From NCBI GenBank assembly GCA_013698495.1, contig JACCUV010000358.1:1-10824 (forward strand): DNA of 10,824 bases, in the 5' to 3' direction. Below are positions 1 to 6,588 of the stretch, in pieces. How positions within the stretch are numbered: the first letter of the stretch is position 1; every line of letters begins with the position of its first letter. A program made the position numbers and the translations under genes. The notes below the pieces were generated by a model. That model ran no database searches. It saw only the letters and a list, made by a program, of their open reading frames with translations, and was not told the origin of the DNA. Source of the stretch: Chloroflexia bacterium. GTDB lineage: Bacteria; Chloroflexota; Chloroflexia; Thermomicrobiales; UBA6265.

Positions 1-23
1 AACGAGGCTGAGCCTGACGTCAT
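1..23 (-). CDS. Partial CDS, probable GNAT-type toxin (first seven codons)
   Basis: An ATG at 23..21 overlaps the TGA stop of the DUF1778 antitoxin gene in an ATGA arrangement and opens a frame (MTSGSAS...) that runs off the left edge. In DUF1778 (TacA-like) modules the antitoxin gene is normally followed, often with overlap, by a GNAT acetyltransferase toxin that acetylates aminoacyl-tRNA. The toxin identity is inferred from position alone, because seven residues carry no family signature. The next bases to the left would settle it. Confidence 0.45.
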
Positions 24-301
24 TGAGACTTGGGGGCAGCGAGCCGCATCAGCGCCTCTGTAGGCTGTGGAGGTGTTTCCAGCAGATCCGTGAACCAGGT
101 GAATGTTTCGGCATCCACCACGATAAACGTCTCGTCGAGAAGAACTTCTTTCGCCTCACGAGTCGCCGATTCAACCATGAATTCCGAACGGGATTTCCCC
201 ATTGCGGTTGCCGCGCGATCAATCAGTTCGCGTTGTTCGAGACTTGCCCGGATATTAATGGTCTGATCGCGCCGGGTACGCACTTGCGGTGTCGTTGTCA
301 T
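20..301 (-). CDS. DUF1778 (TacA-like) type II antitoxin
   Basis: A 93-residue protein with the layout of DUF1778 antitoxins. Residues about 12-50 form a ribbon-helix-helix DNA-binding domain (QTINIRA strand, then two helices ending in a SRSEFMVESA segment). A C-terminal tail (residues about 56-88, FIVVDAETFTWF followed by a proline-rich turn and an LMRLA helix) resembles the toxin-neutralising arm of the family. The length is typical. The ATG start is preceded by AAGGA about ten bases upstream on the minus strand. The gene overlaps the presumed toxin start at 23..20, which fits translational coupling. Such antitoxins bind and repress their own promoter, and an inverted repeat lies about 45-65 bases upstream. 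The family call is firm. Whether the module is active is unknown because the toxin is outside the window. Confidence 0.88.
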   Translation of the reverse strand: MTTTPQVRTRRDQTINIRASLEQRELIDRAATAMGKSRSEFMVESATREAKEVLLDETFIVVDAETFTWFTDLLETPPQPTEALMRLAAPKSQ

Positions 302-345
302 TGCAATTCATCCTTGCCGTCTGACCGAGTGATTGGCGCCGCCAT

Positions 346-366
346 TGTACACCAGATCGGTATACA
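346..366. promoter_or_regulatory. Inverted repeat, candidate antitoxin operator
   Basis: TGTACACC (346-353) and GGTATACA (359-366) form an 8-base inverted repeat with one mismatch around a five-base spacer. It lies upstream of the DUF1778 antitoxin gene. Read on the minus strand, its distal arm overlaps TACAAT (349..344), a fair -10 box, although no convincing -35 was seen. Ribbon-helix-helix antitoxins usually bind such dyads to repress their own operon, so a repressor site is the natural inference. Confidence 0.45.
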
Positions 367-537
367 TTTCGCCCAATGTTTGAGTGGTTTTCTGCGTTCC
401 GATTGCCGAGTGAGTCTCTTTCATATCCCGGGGCGGCGGTGGGCTGGTTGCGACGTGGCATGGCGCTGGACGATCGGGGGTACGCTGGATGAAGATTCGC
501 AATTCGACGGCGAACATCGCGGCACAAGGAGGAATCC

Positions 538-1062
538 ATGACTGTAGTACCGGCGCCAACAAACAAGGCCGAGTTGATCGCGCGCATCGACCGCACATGG
601 TCGCGATTGGAGGGCGCATTCGAGGGGCTCAGCGACGCCCAACTGACCGCCGAACTCGACGCCGACAGGTGGAACGCAAAGGATCATCTCGCTCACATCG
701 CGGCGTGGGAGCGCTCCATTGTCTATCTGTTGCAGGGAAAACCGCGCCACGAGGGGCTCGGCATCCAGGAATCGGTGTACCTGAGCCGAGATACGGACAC
801 GATCAACACCGCGATCCACGAGGCGTCCCGCGATCTGGTCGGGAGCGATGTGCTGGCCCTGGTGCGGGCGACGCACGAGCAGTTGCGCACGCTGGTGGCC
901 GCGATGAGCGACGAAGATTTACAAAAGTCGTACACGGACTTCCTGCCCGATGACGCCGGCGCCGACGATGGACAACCGATCATCGCCAGAATTTTCCGCG
1001 CCACGACCCGTCACTTCGATGCTCACCAGGGAGCGATCGAGGAGATTGCGGCGCGCCAGTAG
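538..1062 (+). CDS. ClbS/DfsB-like DinB-superfamily four-helix-bundle protein
   Basis: A 174-residue protein resembling the ClbS/DfsB branch (DUF1706) of the DinB/YfiT superfamily. The N-terminus (NKAELIARIDRTWSRLEGAF) is the usual first helix. The family core motif is a Trp-x-x-x-Asp-His-x-x-His-x-x-x-Trp-Glu segment around residues 45-58, including H50 and H53. A C-terminal HFDAH segment (H159, H163) sits where DinB proteins place further metal ligands. DinB-fold enzymes commonly bind a divalent metal and act in thiol-dependent or hydrolytic reactions; ClbS itself hydrolyses the colibactin cyclopropane. The actual substrate here is unknown. A strong ribosome binding site AAGGAGG (526-532) lies five bases before the ATG. 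The gene is alone on its strand, with about 125 bases before the next gene, so it is probably its own transcription unit. Confidence 0.8.
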   Translation: MTVVPAPTNKAELIARIDRTWSRLEGAFEGLSDAQLTAELDADRWNAKDHLAHIAAWERSIVYLLQGKPRHEGLGIQESVYLSRDTDTINTAIHEASRDLVGSDVLALVRATHEQLRTLVAAMSDEDLQKSYTDFLPDDAGADDGQPIIARIFRATTRHFDAHQGAIEEIAARQ

Positions 1063-1135
1063 CACCCCCGGTTCTGACCTCGGACGGACTCTTCCCACCC
1101 CTCGGAAGGCTTGGTAGGCTGACGCATCCTGTTTT

Positions 1136-1150
1136 GGCGTCCTCGACGCC
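1136..1150. promoter_or_regulatory. Perfect GC dyad upstream of the RhmD-like gene
   Basis: GGCGTC (1136-1141) and GACGCC (1145-1150) form a perfect 6-base inverted repeat around CTC, about 40 bases before the ATG of the enolase-superfamily gene. No T-tract follows on either strand, so a terminator for the upstream gene is unlikely. A repressor binding site or a small leader hairpin fits better. No clear -35/-10 pair was seen nearby. Confidence 0.3.
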
Positions 1151-1188
1151 GTCAATGCGCGGTCCACATGCCGCGAAGGTTGCCCCAC

Positions 1189-2385
1189 ATGAAAGTCACC
1201 GATGTTCGCCTGCACCTGGTTTCGGGAACGCTGCCATTCGCGGGCGTCTTCTGGGAGGAGCGCCTGATCCAGCCGATCGACATCTATCCCGAATACAAGG
1301 CGCGCCAACGCAAGGAAATGCGCTCGACCGACGATCGCGGGCTGCCCGTGTCCTCGGTCTTCATCGAGATCGAAACCGACGAGGGGATCACCGGGATCGG
1401 CGGGCCAACCTCGCTCGATGTCGCCTTCATCGCCTGGCGCCAGTTCCGGGACCTGTTGATCGGCGAGGACCCGATCGCCACCGAGCGCCTGTGGGACATC
1501 ATGTACCGCTCGGCTGTGCATGGCCGCAAGGGCGAAGCGATGTTCGCGATCAGCGTGCTCGATTGCGCCCTGTGGGACATTCGCGGCAAGTGGGCAAATG
1601 CTCCCGTGTACCAGTTGCTGGGCGGTCCGGTCCGCAAGGAAATCCCTGCCTACGCCAGCGCCCTTGGCTACTCGATCGAACCGGAGAAGGCATTCGAGCA
1701 GGCGAAAAAGTTTGCGGACGAGGGCTACAAGGCGACCAAGTGGTTCGTGCGCAACGGCCCGTCCGACGGTCACGACGGCATCCGCAAGAATGTCGAGCTG
1801 ATCAGGACGCTTCGCGACGCCGTCGGACCCGATGTCGAGATCATGATCGACGCCTGGATGAGCTGGGACGTGCCCTACACCGTACACATGTCGGAATTGC
1901 TGCTGGAGTACTCGCCCTACTGGATCGAGGAGCCGGTGATGCCGGACAAGATCGAGCAGTACGCTGAGATTCGCGAACGCTCACTCGTGCCGACGGCTGG
2001 CGGCGAGCACGAATACACGCGCTGGGGAATCAAGCAGTTGCTCGACGCCCGTGCGCTCGATTTCGTGCAGGCTGACACCTACTGGGCAGGCGGCATCTCC
2101 GAGTTGCGGAAGATCATCACGCTTGGATCGGTGTACGACGTGCCGGTGATTCCGCATGGGCATTCGACCCCGGCGAACGTCCACCTCAGCGCCGCCTCGA
2201 CGATCGTCACCGTGCCGTGGATCGAGTACCTCGTGAAGTGGAACGAGATTCACCAGCACTTCCTCCTCAACCCGATCAAGCCGGTCAAAGGTACGATCAC
2301 GGTCAACGAGATTCCCGGTCTCGGGATGGAGCTGGACCCGTCGAAATTCGAGTCAGAGCGTTATCTCGACTTCTCTGATTTGTAG
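1189..2385 (+). CDS. Enolase-superfamily sugar-acid dehydratase, L-rhamnonate dehydratase-like
   Basis: A 398-residue mandelate racemase/muconate lactonizing enzyme relative, full length for the family. Residues 1 to about 130 form the capping domain and the rest a (beta/alpha)7-beta barrel. Metal ligands and catalytic residues of the RhmD type are visible: D221 (MIDAWMSWD), E247 (WIEEP), E273-H274 (GGEHEYTR) and the D296/H323 pair (VQADTYW, IPHGHS). The segment RNGPSDGHDGIRKN and the C-terminus (NPIKPVKGTI, GLGMELD) also match L-rhamnonate dehydratase as I remember it. The substrate-binding loop near residues 20-35 differs: the histidines of RhmD (NHWIDDH) read VFWEERL here, so the substrate may be another acid sugar. 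The start is set at 1189 because GAAGG (1175-1179) sits nine bases upstream; an in-frame ATG at 1168 has no good site. Expected reaction: dehydration of an aldonate to a 2-keto-3-deoxy acid in the cytoplasm. Confidence 0.85.
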   Translation: MKVTDVRLHLVSGTLPFAGVFWEERLIQPIDIYPEYKARQRKEMRSTDDRGLPVSSVFIEIETDEGITGIGGPTSLDVAFIAWRQFRDLLIGEDPIATERLWDIMYRSAVHGRKGEAMFAISVLDCALWDIRGKWANAPVYQLLGGPVRKEIPAYASALGYSIEPEKAFEQAKKFADEGYKATKWFVRNGPSDGHDGIRKNVELIRTLRDAVGPDVEIMIDAWMSWDVPYTVHMSELLLEYSPYWIEEPVMPDKIEQYAEIRERSLVPTAGGEHEYTRWGIKQLLDARALDFVQADTYWAGGISELRKIITLGSVYDVPVIPHGHSTPANVHLSAASTIVTVPWIEYLVKWNEIHQHFLLNPIKPVKGTITVNEIPGLGMELDPSKFESERYLDFSDL

Positions 2386-2398
2386 GGCGCCAAGCGCC
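2386..2398 (+). terminator. Weak GC hairpin after the RhmD-like gene
   Basis: GGCGC (2386-2390) and GCGCC (2394-2398) form a 5-base stem around CAA, directly after the TAG stop. There is no T-run, so intrinsic termination is doubtful; the hairpin may only protect the mRNA end. Confidence 0.22.
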
Positions 2399-2498
2399 TC
2401 CGAAAACACAGCGGTCGCGCCTGGGCGAACCGGTATTGGGCGGCGTTTGCGTCCATTGTGGTATCAATCGCACACAGACCTCTATTCTCCCAAGGCGA

Positions 2499-2513
2499 GC
2501 CTGTTGCGCAGGC
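2499..2513 (+). promoter_or_regulatory. Small inverted repeat covering the BrnA ribosome binding site
   Basis: GCCTG (2499-2503) and CAGGC (2509-2513) pair around TTGCG. The second arm contains the only plausible Shine-Dalgarno bases (AGGCGA, 2510-2515) before the ATG at 2523. The hairpin could mask the site or be an autoregulatory operator. The short stem makes chance a real possibility. Confidence 0.25.
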
Positions 2514-2522
2514 GAATCACGC

Positions 2523-2846
2523 ATGACAAACGAAGACAAGGAAGAGCGAATCGTCAGGAGCGAAGACATTCCTGAGGAGGAGCGTGAGCAGAGAATTGCA
2601 GAGTCAATTAAAGCGATTGACGCAATTCGGGACGAAGACATCGACTTGTCGGATATGCCTGAGATCACCGACGAACAATGGAGCCGAGCGGTTCGCAACC
2701 CATACTTTCGTCCGGTCAAGGACCAGGTGACGCTGCGAATCGATCGCGATGTGCTTGCCTGGTTCAGGCACACCGAGGAGAAGTACCAAACCGCCATCAA
2801 CGCCGCGCTGCGCGAGCACGTCGAGCGGCATCGGAAGGCGTCGTAG
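2523..2846 (+). CDS. BrnA-type antitoxin (DUF4415), apparently without BrnT
   Basis: A 107-residue acidic protein. Its middle (IDLSDMPEITDEQWSRAVRN) is the typical BrnA/DUF4415 segment. Its end (QVTLRIDRDVLAWFRH, then KYQTAINAALREHVERH) is the ribbon-helix-helix domain that binds DNA and neutralises the BrnT RNase toxin. The usual GKGYQTRIN variant reads EEKYQTAIN here. BrnT normally lies just upstream in the same operon, but only 137 bases separate this gene from the enolase-superfamily gene and no BrnT frame is present. Downstream is a gene on the other strand. It is therefore an orphan antitoxin or a stand-alone regulator. The start at 2523 is chosen because the conserved part begins well after it. 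An in-frame ATG at 2436 would add a cysteine-rich stretch unlike the family. Confidence 0.8.
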   Translation: MTNEDKEERIVRSEDIPEEEREQRIAESIKAIDAIRDEDIDLSDMPEITDEQWSRAVRNPYFRPVKDQVTLRIDRDVLAWFRHTEEKYQTAINAALREHVERHRKAS

Positions 2847-2921
2847 GCAGCAACCATTCGCTTGTGGGCCGTCGCACGGGTCCGCCACTACCGGTCGTGC
2901 CTGTCTGGTGAATAGTCCGGG

Positions 2922-3425
2922 TTAGCGCACTCGCGTGAAGCTCATCACCCAGTTGGTCTCCCAGGTTGCGCCGCCATCTGGCGAGAGCGCTTGCTCCCAG
3001 GCCGCGGAGTCCGGCCGAATGTCGTGCCACAGGAACCGGCACTGCACCGGTTGACCCTCATGCATGTCGTCGCAGTAGAACGCCCCGACGCCATCGACGA
3101 AGCGGCCGATGACCGGCGCGTCGAGCTCACCGCTGGCGTTGGTCATCCACCAGATGCGCCAGACTCCCTGCTCGCGGTCATAGAGTCGCAGTGCGCCGCC
3201 CTCGAACCCTTCGCGCCCGGCCCAATCGACAGGGGTGAAGCTGTCGATGTTCCCGATTCCGCCGAGCACTGGTTGACAGGTGAGCAACGCCGAGAATGCC
3301 CCCCACTCGGTGCAGCCTGTCAATCGCGACGCGAGCCGCCGGTTGGCGATCCGCCACGATCCAAACAGGAAATCAAAATCGCGCGCGCCATTGCGGCCTT
3401 TCGCATCTGTCATTCGATAACTCAT
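2922..3425 (-). CDS. Conserved hypothetical protein, DUF1579-like
   Basis: A 167-residue protein that begins with DFDFLFGSWRIANRRL and continues with a GCTEWGAF segment, LGGIGNIDSF, a LRLYDREQGVWRIWW segment, GRFVDGVGAFY and ending SPDGGATWETNWVMSFTR. This pattern (a Trp-rich beta-sheet protein with a closing WETNW motif) is familiar from a widespread uncharacterised family often labelled DUF1579. A lipocalin-like beta barrel has been suggested for such proteins, but no activity is known to me. There is no signal peptide or membrane segment, so it is probably cytoplasmic. The start is uncertain: ATG at 3425 has a weak GAAAG just upstream, and ATG at 3413 (163 residues) is equally compatible with the family. 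An upstream in-frame extension to 3524 is unlike the family and rejected. It is convergent with the BrnA-type gene. Confidence 0.72.
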   Translation of the reverse strand: MSYRMTDAKGRNGARDFDFLFGSWRIANRRLASRLTGCTEWGAFSALLTCQPVLGGIGNIDSFTPVDWAGREGFEGGALRLYDREQGVWRIWWMTNASGELDAPVIGRFVDGVGAFYCDDMHEGQPVQCRFLWHDIRPDSAAWEQALSPDGGATWETNWVMSFTRVR

Positions 3426-3663
3426 ACTTTCATGTACAGCCGCGCCGAAAGGACACCGGGAGGACCCCACGCTCCGCTCTGGACAGGCGCAAGATCCTCC
3501 CCTTCCGGCCGCGGCCCTGTCCAATGCTTCGCCCGGAGAGGTCGCGCTTGACCTCCAGAGCAGAGTCTAGGGACGTGAGCGGACAATACCTGTCCGCATT
3601 GATCGATCGCCCGCTGATCATGCTGGCTCCGGGCGCAATTGCCATGTCTTGAAATCTGGACGT

Positions 3664-3707
3664 GGACGGCCCCGCCCGACGCAGGAGGATTTCCGTCCCT
3701 TCCTCCT
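3664..3707 (+). other. Interleaved inverted repeats, possible leader RNA structure
   Basis: Two stems interleave. A 6-base stem pairs 3664-3669 with 3693-3698, and a 7-base perfect stem pairs 3683-3689 with 3701-3707. They could form an H-type pseudoknot or, because the connecting loop of two bases is very short, two alternative hairpins. Either would lie in the 5' leader of the sulfatase transcript only if transcription starts upstream of 3664; the -10 candidate at 3792 would exclude it. Chance pairing in GC-rich DNA is possible. Confidence 0.25.
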
Positions 3708-3791
3708 TCGGCTGCACGTCCGGGGCACGTTCGGGTTGGGTTCGGAGAGCCCCTACCGATGTCGGAGAGATGGATAGTCACCAGAACGGTG

Positions 3792-3797
3792 TATAAG
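3792..3797 (+). promoter_or_regulatory. Candidate -10 box for the sulfatase gene
   Basis: TATAAG, preceded by GTG, lies 45 bases before the GTG start and is the most AT-rich hexamer of the region. No good -35 is found 16-18 bases upstream, so the assignment rests on the -10 alone. Confidence 0.28.
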
Positions 3798-3841
3798 AGA
3801 GTCGTCGTCACTGCCAATACTCGGGAGAGGGATACGTCGAC

Positions 3842-5302
3842 GTGCCGGAAAAACCGAACATCCTTTTTATCTGCACCGACCAGCACCGCTTCGACGCGCT
3901 TGGTTGTTACGGAAATCCGTATATTCAGACCCCGAACGTCGATGCGCTCGCGGCGGATGGTGTGCTGTTCGAGCAATGCTATGTCCAGAATCCGGTTTGC
4001 GCCCCGTCGCGCGCCAGTCTCGTCACGGGACAGTACCCGAGCGCGCATGGTCTGTGGGGGAATGGTGTGACATTGCCCGACGACGCGGAGCTGTTTTCGA
4101 CCGCGCTGGCCAACGATGGCTACGACTGCGGCATGATCGGGAAAATGCACCTTTCCCACTGCTTCGCCGGGCGCACCGAACCCCGCCCCGCCGACGACGG
4201 ATATCGTTTCTACAAATGGGCGCACGATCCTTCCCATTCATCTCCCGACAACGACTATCACCAGTGGTTGCGGGAGGCCCATCCAGCCCACTTCGAGCGC
4301 GTCAAGGACAACGGTCAGCGCGAGCGACATCAGGCGGCCGGTTTCGATACGATGCCAACCGAAGCGCACTATAGCCGCTGGGCGAGCGAGCGGGCTAACG
4401 AGTTCATTGCCGAACAACGCGATCGGCACGAGCCGTTCTTCCTGTGGGTCAACTTCTTCGATCCTCACCACCCGTTTGTGGCTCCACAGTAATACCTCGA
4501 CCGCTACGACCCCGCCACATTGCCCGACCCGATCGGCTATCCCGGCGAGCTGGAGACCAAGCCCGAAATCCAGCGCCGGGCCTCGGCCGAGAGTTACGCC
4601 GGGCACGCCCGCGGCTTCGGCAGTCATTCGCTCGACGAGATCAGGCAGATCGTCGCCGCCTACTACGCGATGGTTTCGTTAATCGACGACGAAGTGCAGC
4701 GCATCCTCGATAGCCTCGACGACCTTGATCTTGCTGAGGACACACTGGTGATCTTCACCAGCGACCACGGCGAAATGCTGGGCGATCACCAGCTTCTGCT
4801 CAAGGGTCCGATGCTCTACGATCCTGCTGTCCGAGTGCCGCTGATCATGCGCTGGCCGGGCCACTTGCCCGCTGGGGAGCGCCGGGCGGAGCTGGTGCAG
4901 TGGATCGACCTCAACCCGACGATCCTGGACGCCGCCGGCCTCAACCCGCTTCCCGCCAGCCAGGGCATGAGTTTGCTGCCGCTGGCGCGCGGCGACGCGG
5001 ATGCCGAACCGCGCGGTTGGGCGTTCTGCGAGTACCTCAACAGCGGGCATCCCTACGATCCTCCCGTGTTTCTCTCGATGCTCCGGCACGGTCGTTACAA
5101 GCTGATCGTCGAGCATGGACCACCGGCGACGACCCGGGAGCGGACTGGTGAGCTGTACGACCTGATCGCCGATCCGCACGAGCTGCACAACCTGTGGGAC
5201 GCCCCGGTACACGCCGACACCCGGATTTGCCTGGAGCGGAAGCTGCTCGATGTGCTGGTTGTCACTCGCGACCGCTCCCAACCCCGCGCGGCGCATTGGT
5301 AG
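3842..5302 (+). pseudogene. Sulfatase (formylglycine type) interrupted by an in-frame TAA
   Basis: One continuous frame of 487 codons encodes a full-length alkaline-phosphatase-fold sulfatase, broken only by TAA at 4490-4492 (codon 217). Before it: N-terminal PNILFICTDQHR with metal ligand D13, the formylglycine signature CAPSR with C53 (PVCAPSRASLVTG), K101 and H103 (GKMHL), and the FFDPHHPF motif (H209/H210). After it, in the same frame: YLDRYDP, the second metal site FTSDHGEMLGDH (D308, H309), K321, and the C-terminal ELYDLIADPHELHNL motif. Relatives usually read Glu before YLDxYDP, so one base change (GAA to TAA) would explain it. The GTG start has GGGAGAGGGA (3823-3832) nine bases upstream. 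The truncated product lacks half the active site. No good ribosome site supports restart at the in-frame TTG 4520. It is a recent pseudogene or a sequence error. If intact, it would hydrolyse a sulfate ester, perhaps of a sugar. Confidence 0.85.
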
Positions 5303-5303
5303 A

Positions 5304-5356
5304 GGTCGACCTCGTGTCGACCCTCGCCCATCGGTCGACCCGTGTCGACCCCTACG
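5304..5356. repeat. Two tandem hairpins between convergent genes
   Basis: Hairpin one pairs GGTCGAC (5304-5310) with GTCGACC (5316-5322) around CTCGT. Hairpin two pairs GGTCGAC (5333-5339) with GTCGACC (5344-5350) around CCGT and is followed by CCCCTACG (5349-5356). GTCGAC therefore occurs four times in 45 bases. The unit sits in the 49-base gap between the sulfatase stop and the stop of the convergent oxidoreductase gene, and its CTA (5352-5354) is that gene's TAG. It could act as a bidirectional terminator, although neither side has a T-run. The same edge and loop recur at 6549-6616, which marks it as a repeat family member. Confidence 0.7.
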
Positions 5357-6530
5357 AGGCGGGCATCCCGTCCGGCCGATCGACGGTGCTGGCGATCGCG
5401 ATGTGGCGGTTCTGGTCACTGGATTCGAGCGTGGCGTGCATCACGTCCAGGACGTGACAGGCGAGTTCGCCACTGGCGCGGGCCGGTGAGCCGTCGCGAA
5501 TCGCTCGCGCCAGGTCGGCGACGCCAATCCCGCGGCTGTTGTCGGTATAGCCATGCGTGAGCGGCACGTCTTCCCAGCGCGGCGCGGCAACACGGTTCGG
5601 GTCGGCCCTGTCGTCCGGAGTGCGGCCGACCGAGAGCGGATCGCGCCTCGACAAGAACGCGGCCGGTTGGAGGAGCGAGACCGTGCCGCCAAACGTGTTC
5701 GGGTCGGGTAGTTGCAAACTGCCTTCGGCTCCGTGAATTGTCAGGCGGGAGTGGACGGTGTCGTAGACATCGAACGAGGTCGTGAGGGTGGCGATTGCAC
5801 CATTGGCGAAGTCGAGCGTAGCGGCGATGTGCGTTGGCGTGTTGACATGGATCGTTTCGCCGAACTTCGGCTCGCTGGAAATGATGCGCTCGGCGAAACC
5901 CACACCGGTGCTGGAGACGACGCGCACGATTGGTCCAAGTAGACTGACCAACGCAGTTACGTAATACGGTCCCATATCAAACATTGGGCCCGCGCCCGGT
6001 TGGTAGTAGAAGCCGGGATCGGGATGCCAGCTTTCGTGGCCGTGGGTGTACATGATGGCATTCACGGCGATCGGTCGGCCGACCGCGCCGTCATCGATCA
6101 GTTTGCGCGCCGTCTGCAGGGCGCCGCCGAGAAAAGTGTCGGGCGCGCCGCCGACAAACACGCCGTTGTCCCTGGCCAACGCCAACAGCGCCTGACCCTG
6201 CTCGCGGGTGGCCGTCAGCGGTTTCTCGTTGTAGACAGACTTCCCGGCTGCCACCGCGCGCATCGCGACGTCGGCGTGAGCGGCCGGAACCGTGAGGTTG
6301 ACCACCAGCTCGATTCCGAGATCGGCAAATAGGTCATCGACTGTCATCGCCGCAATGCCGTACTTTGCCGCTCGGGCCTCGGCCCGCTCGACCGAGAGGT
6401 CAGCGACCGCGACGACCCTCACGTTGTCGAAGCGGGTCGTCAGGTTCGCAAGATAGATGTCCGAGATGAAACCCGCGCCGACTATGCCGACGGTGACGGG
6501 GCTGACCGGGGTGGGGTTCATGGGCGCCAT
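5352..6530 (-). CDS. Gfo/Idh/MocA-family oxidoreductase (copy A)
   Basis: A 392-residue NAD(P)-dependent dehydrogenase-like enzyme. The Rossmann domain has VGIVGAGFISDIYL (residues 14-27) and the EKP motif (E102-K103-P104). The catalytic segment of the C-terminal domain reads HPDPGFYYQPGAGPMFDMGPYY, with D185 and Y189 in the Asp-x-Gly-x-Tyr arrangement of glucose-fructose oxidoreductase. It should oxidise or reduce a sugar or cyclitol hydroxyl; the substrate is unknown. Compared with its neighbour, copy B, it carries about 25 extra residues near 297-323 (SRRDPLSVGRTPDDR...), a polar loop between the TFGG and PLTHGY segments. The start at ATG 6530 has GGGAG three bases upstream; ATG 6521 (M4) is an alternative. 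It lies 79 bases downstream of copy B on the same strand, with hairpins between them, so the two may be co-transcribed. Confidence 0.87.
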   Translation of the reverse strand: MAPMNPTPVSPVTVGIVGAGFISDIYLANLTTRFDNVRVVAVADLSVERAEARAAKYGIAAMTVDDLFADLGIELVVNLTVPAAHADVAMRAVAAGKSVYNEKPLTATREQGQALLALARDNGVFVGGAPDTFLGGALQTARKLIDDGAVGRPIAVNAIMYTHGHESWHPDPGFYYQPGAGPMFDMGPYYVTALVSLLGPIVRVVSSTGVGFAERIISSEPKFGETIHVNTPTHIAATLDFANGAIATLTTSFDVYDTVHSRLTIHGAEGSLQLPDPNTFGGTVSLLQPAAFLSRRDPLSVGRTPDDRADPNRVAAPRWEDVPLTHGYTDNSRGIGVADLARAIRDGSPARASGELACHVLDVMHATLESSDQNRHIAIASTVDRPDGMPAS

Positions 6531-6548
6531 TTTCTCCCGGAAGTGGAC

Positions 6549-6569
6549 GGGCCGGCACGAGGCCGGCCC
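6549..6569. repeat. GC hairpin repeat between copies B and A
   Basis: GGGCCGGC (6549-6556) and GCCGGCCC (6562-6569) form a perfect 8-base stem around ACGAG, followed by CCCATGAGG. On the minus strand the loop reads CTCGT, identical to hairpin one at 5304-5322, while the stem is different. It lies just before the ribosome binding site of copy A in the mRNA (B to A direction). It could thus be a repeat copy, an attenuator, or a processing site that lowers expression of the second gene. Confidence 0.65.
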
Positions 6570-6588
6570 CCATGAGGCGGATCAACCG

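Larger units (their letters stand above)
3426..3841. other. 416-base non-coding gap before the sulfatase
   Basis: No reading frame here resembles a known protein on either strand. The stretch separates two divergent genes (DUF1579-like on minus, sulfatase on plus), so it should hold both promoters. Its right half (3660-3770) is rich in short inverted repeats: GGACGG/CCGTCC (3664-3669, 3693-3698), AGGAGGA/TCCTCCT (3683-3689, 3701-3707), GGGGC/GCCCC (3722-3726, 3749-3753) and CCGA/TCGG (3756-3759, 3762-3765). GCCCCTAC at 3749-3756 resembles the edge of the hairpin repeats found at 5350 and 6607. A degraded repeat or a structured leader would both explain this. Confidence 0.5.

Noticed and set aside
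919..1887. Open frame of 322 codons on the minus strand
   Set aside because: It overlaps the DinB-like and RhmD-like genes, both with strong family motifs. It has no motif of its own.
3430..3717. 95-codon minus-strand frame in the gap before the sulfatase
   Set aside because: It shows no family resemblance and no evident ribosome site. Its composition is like other shadow frames.
4490..4492. Programmed readthrough or recoding of the stop
   Set aside because: TAA is not the codon used for selenocysteine (TGA) or pyrrolysine (TAG), and no special downstream hairpin was seen. Mutation or error is simpler.
4520..5302. Separate gene starting at TTG 4520 after the TAA
   Set aside because: It has no ribosome site, and the protein would begin mid-domain without the formylglycine cysteine. 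It is better read as the second part of one interrupted sulfatase.
5305..5349. Four GTCGAC copies considered as a CRISPR or iteron array
   Set aside because: Spacing is irregular (11, 18 and 10 bases) and the units are too short. They are explained by two hairpins.
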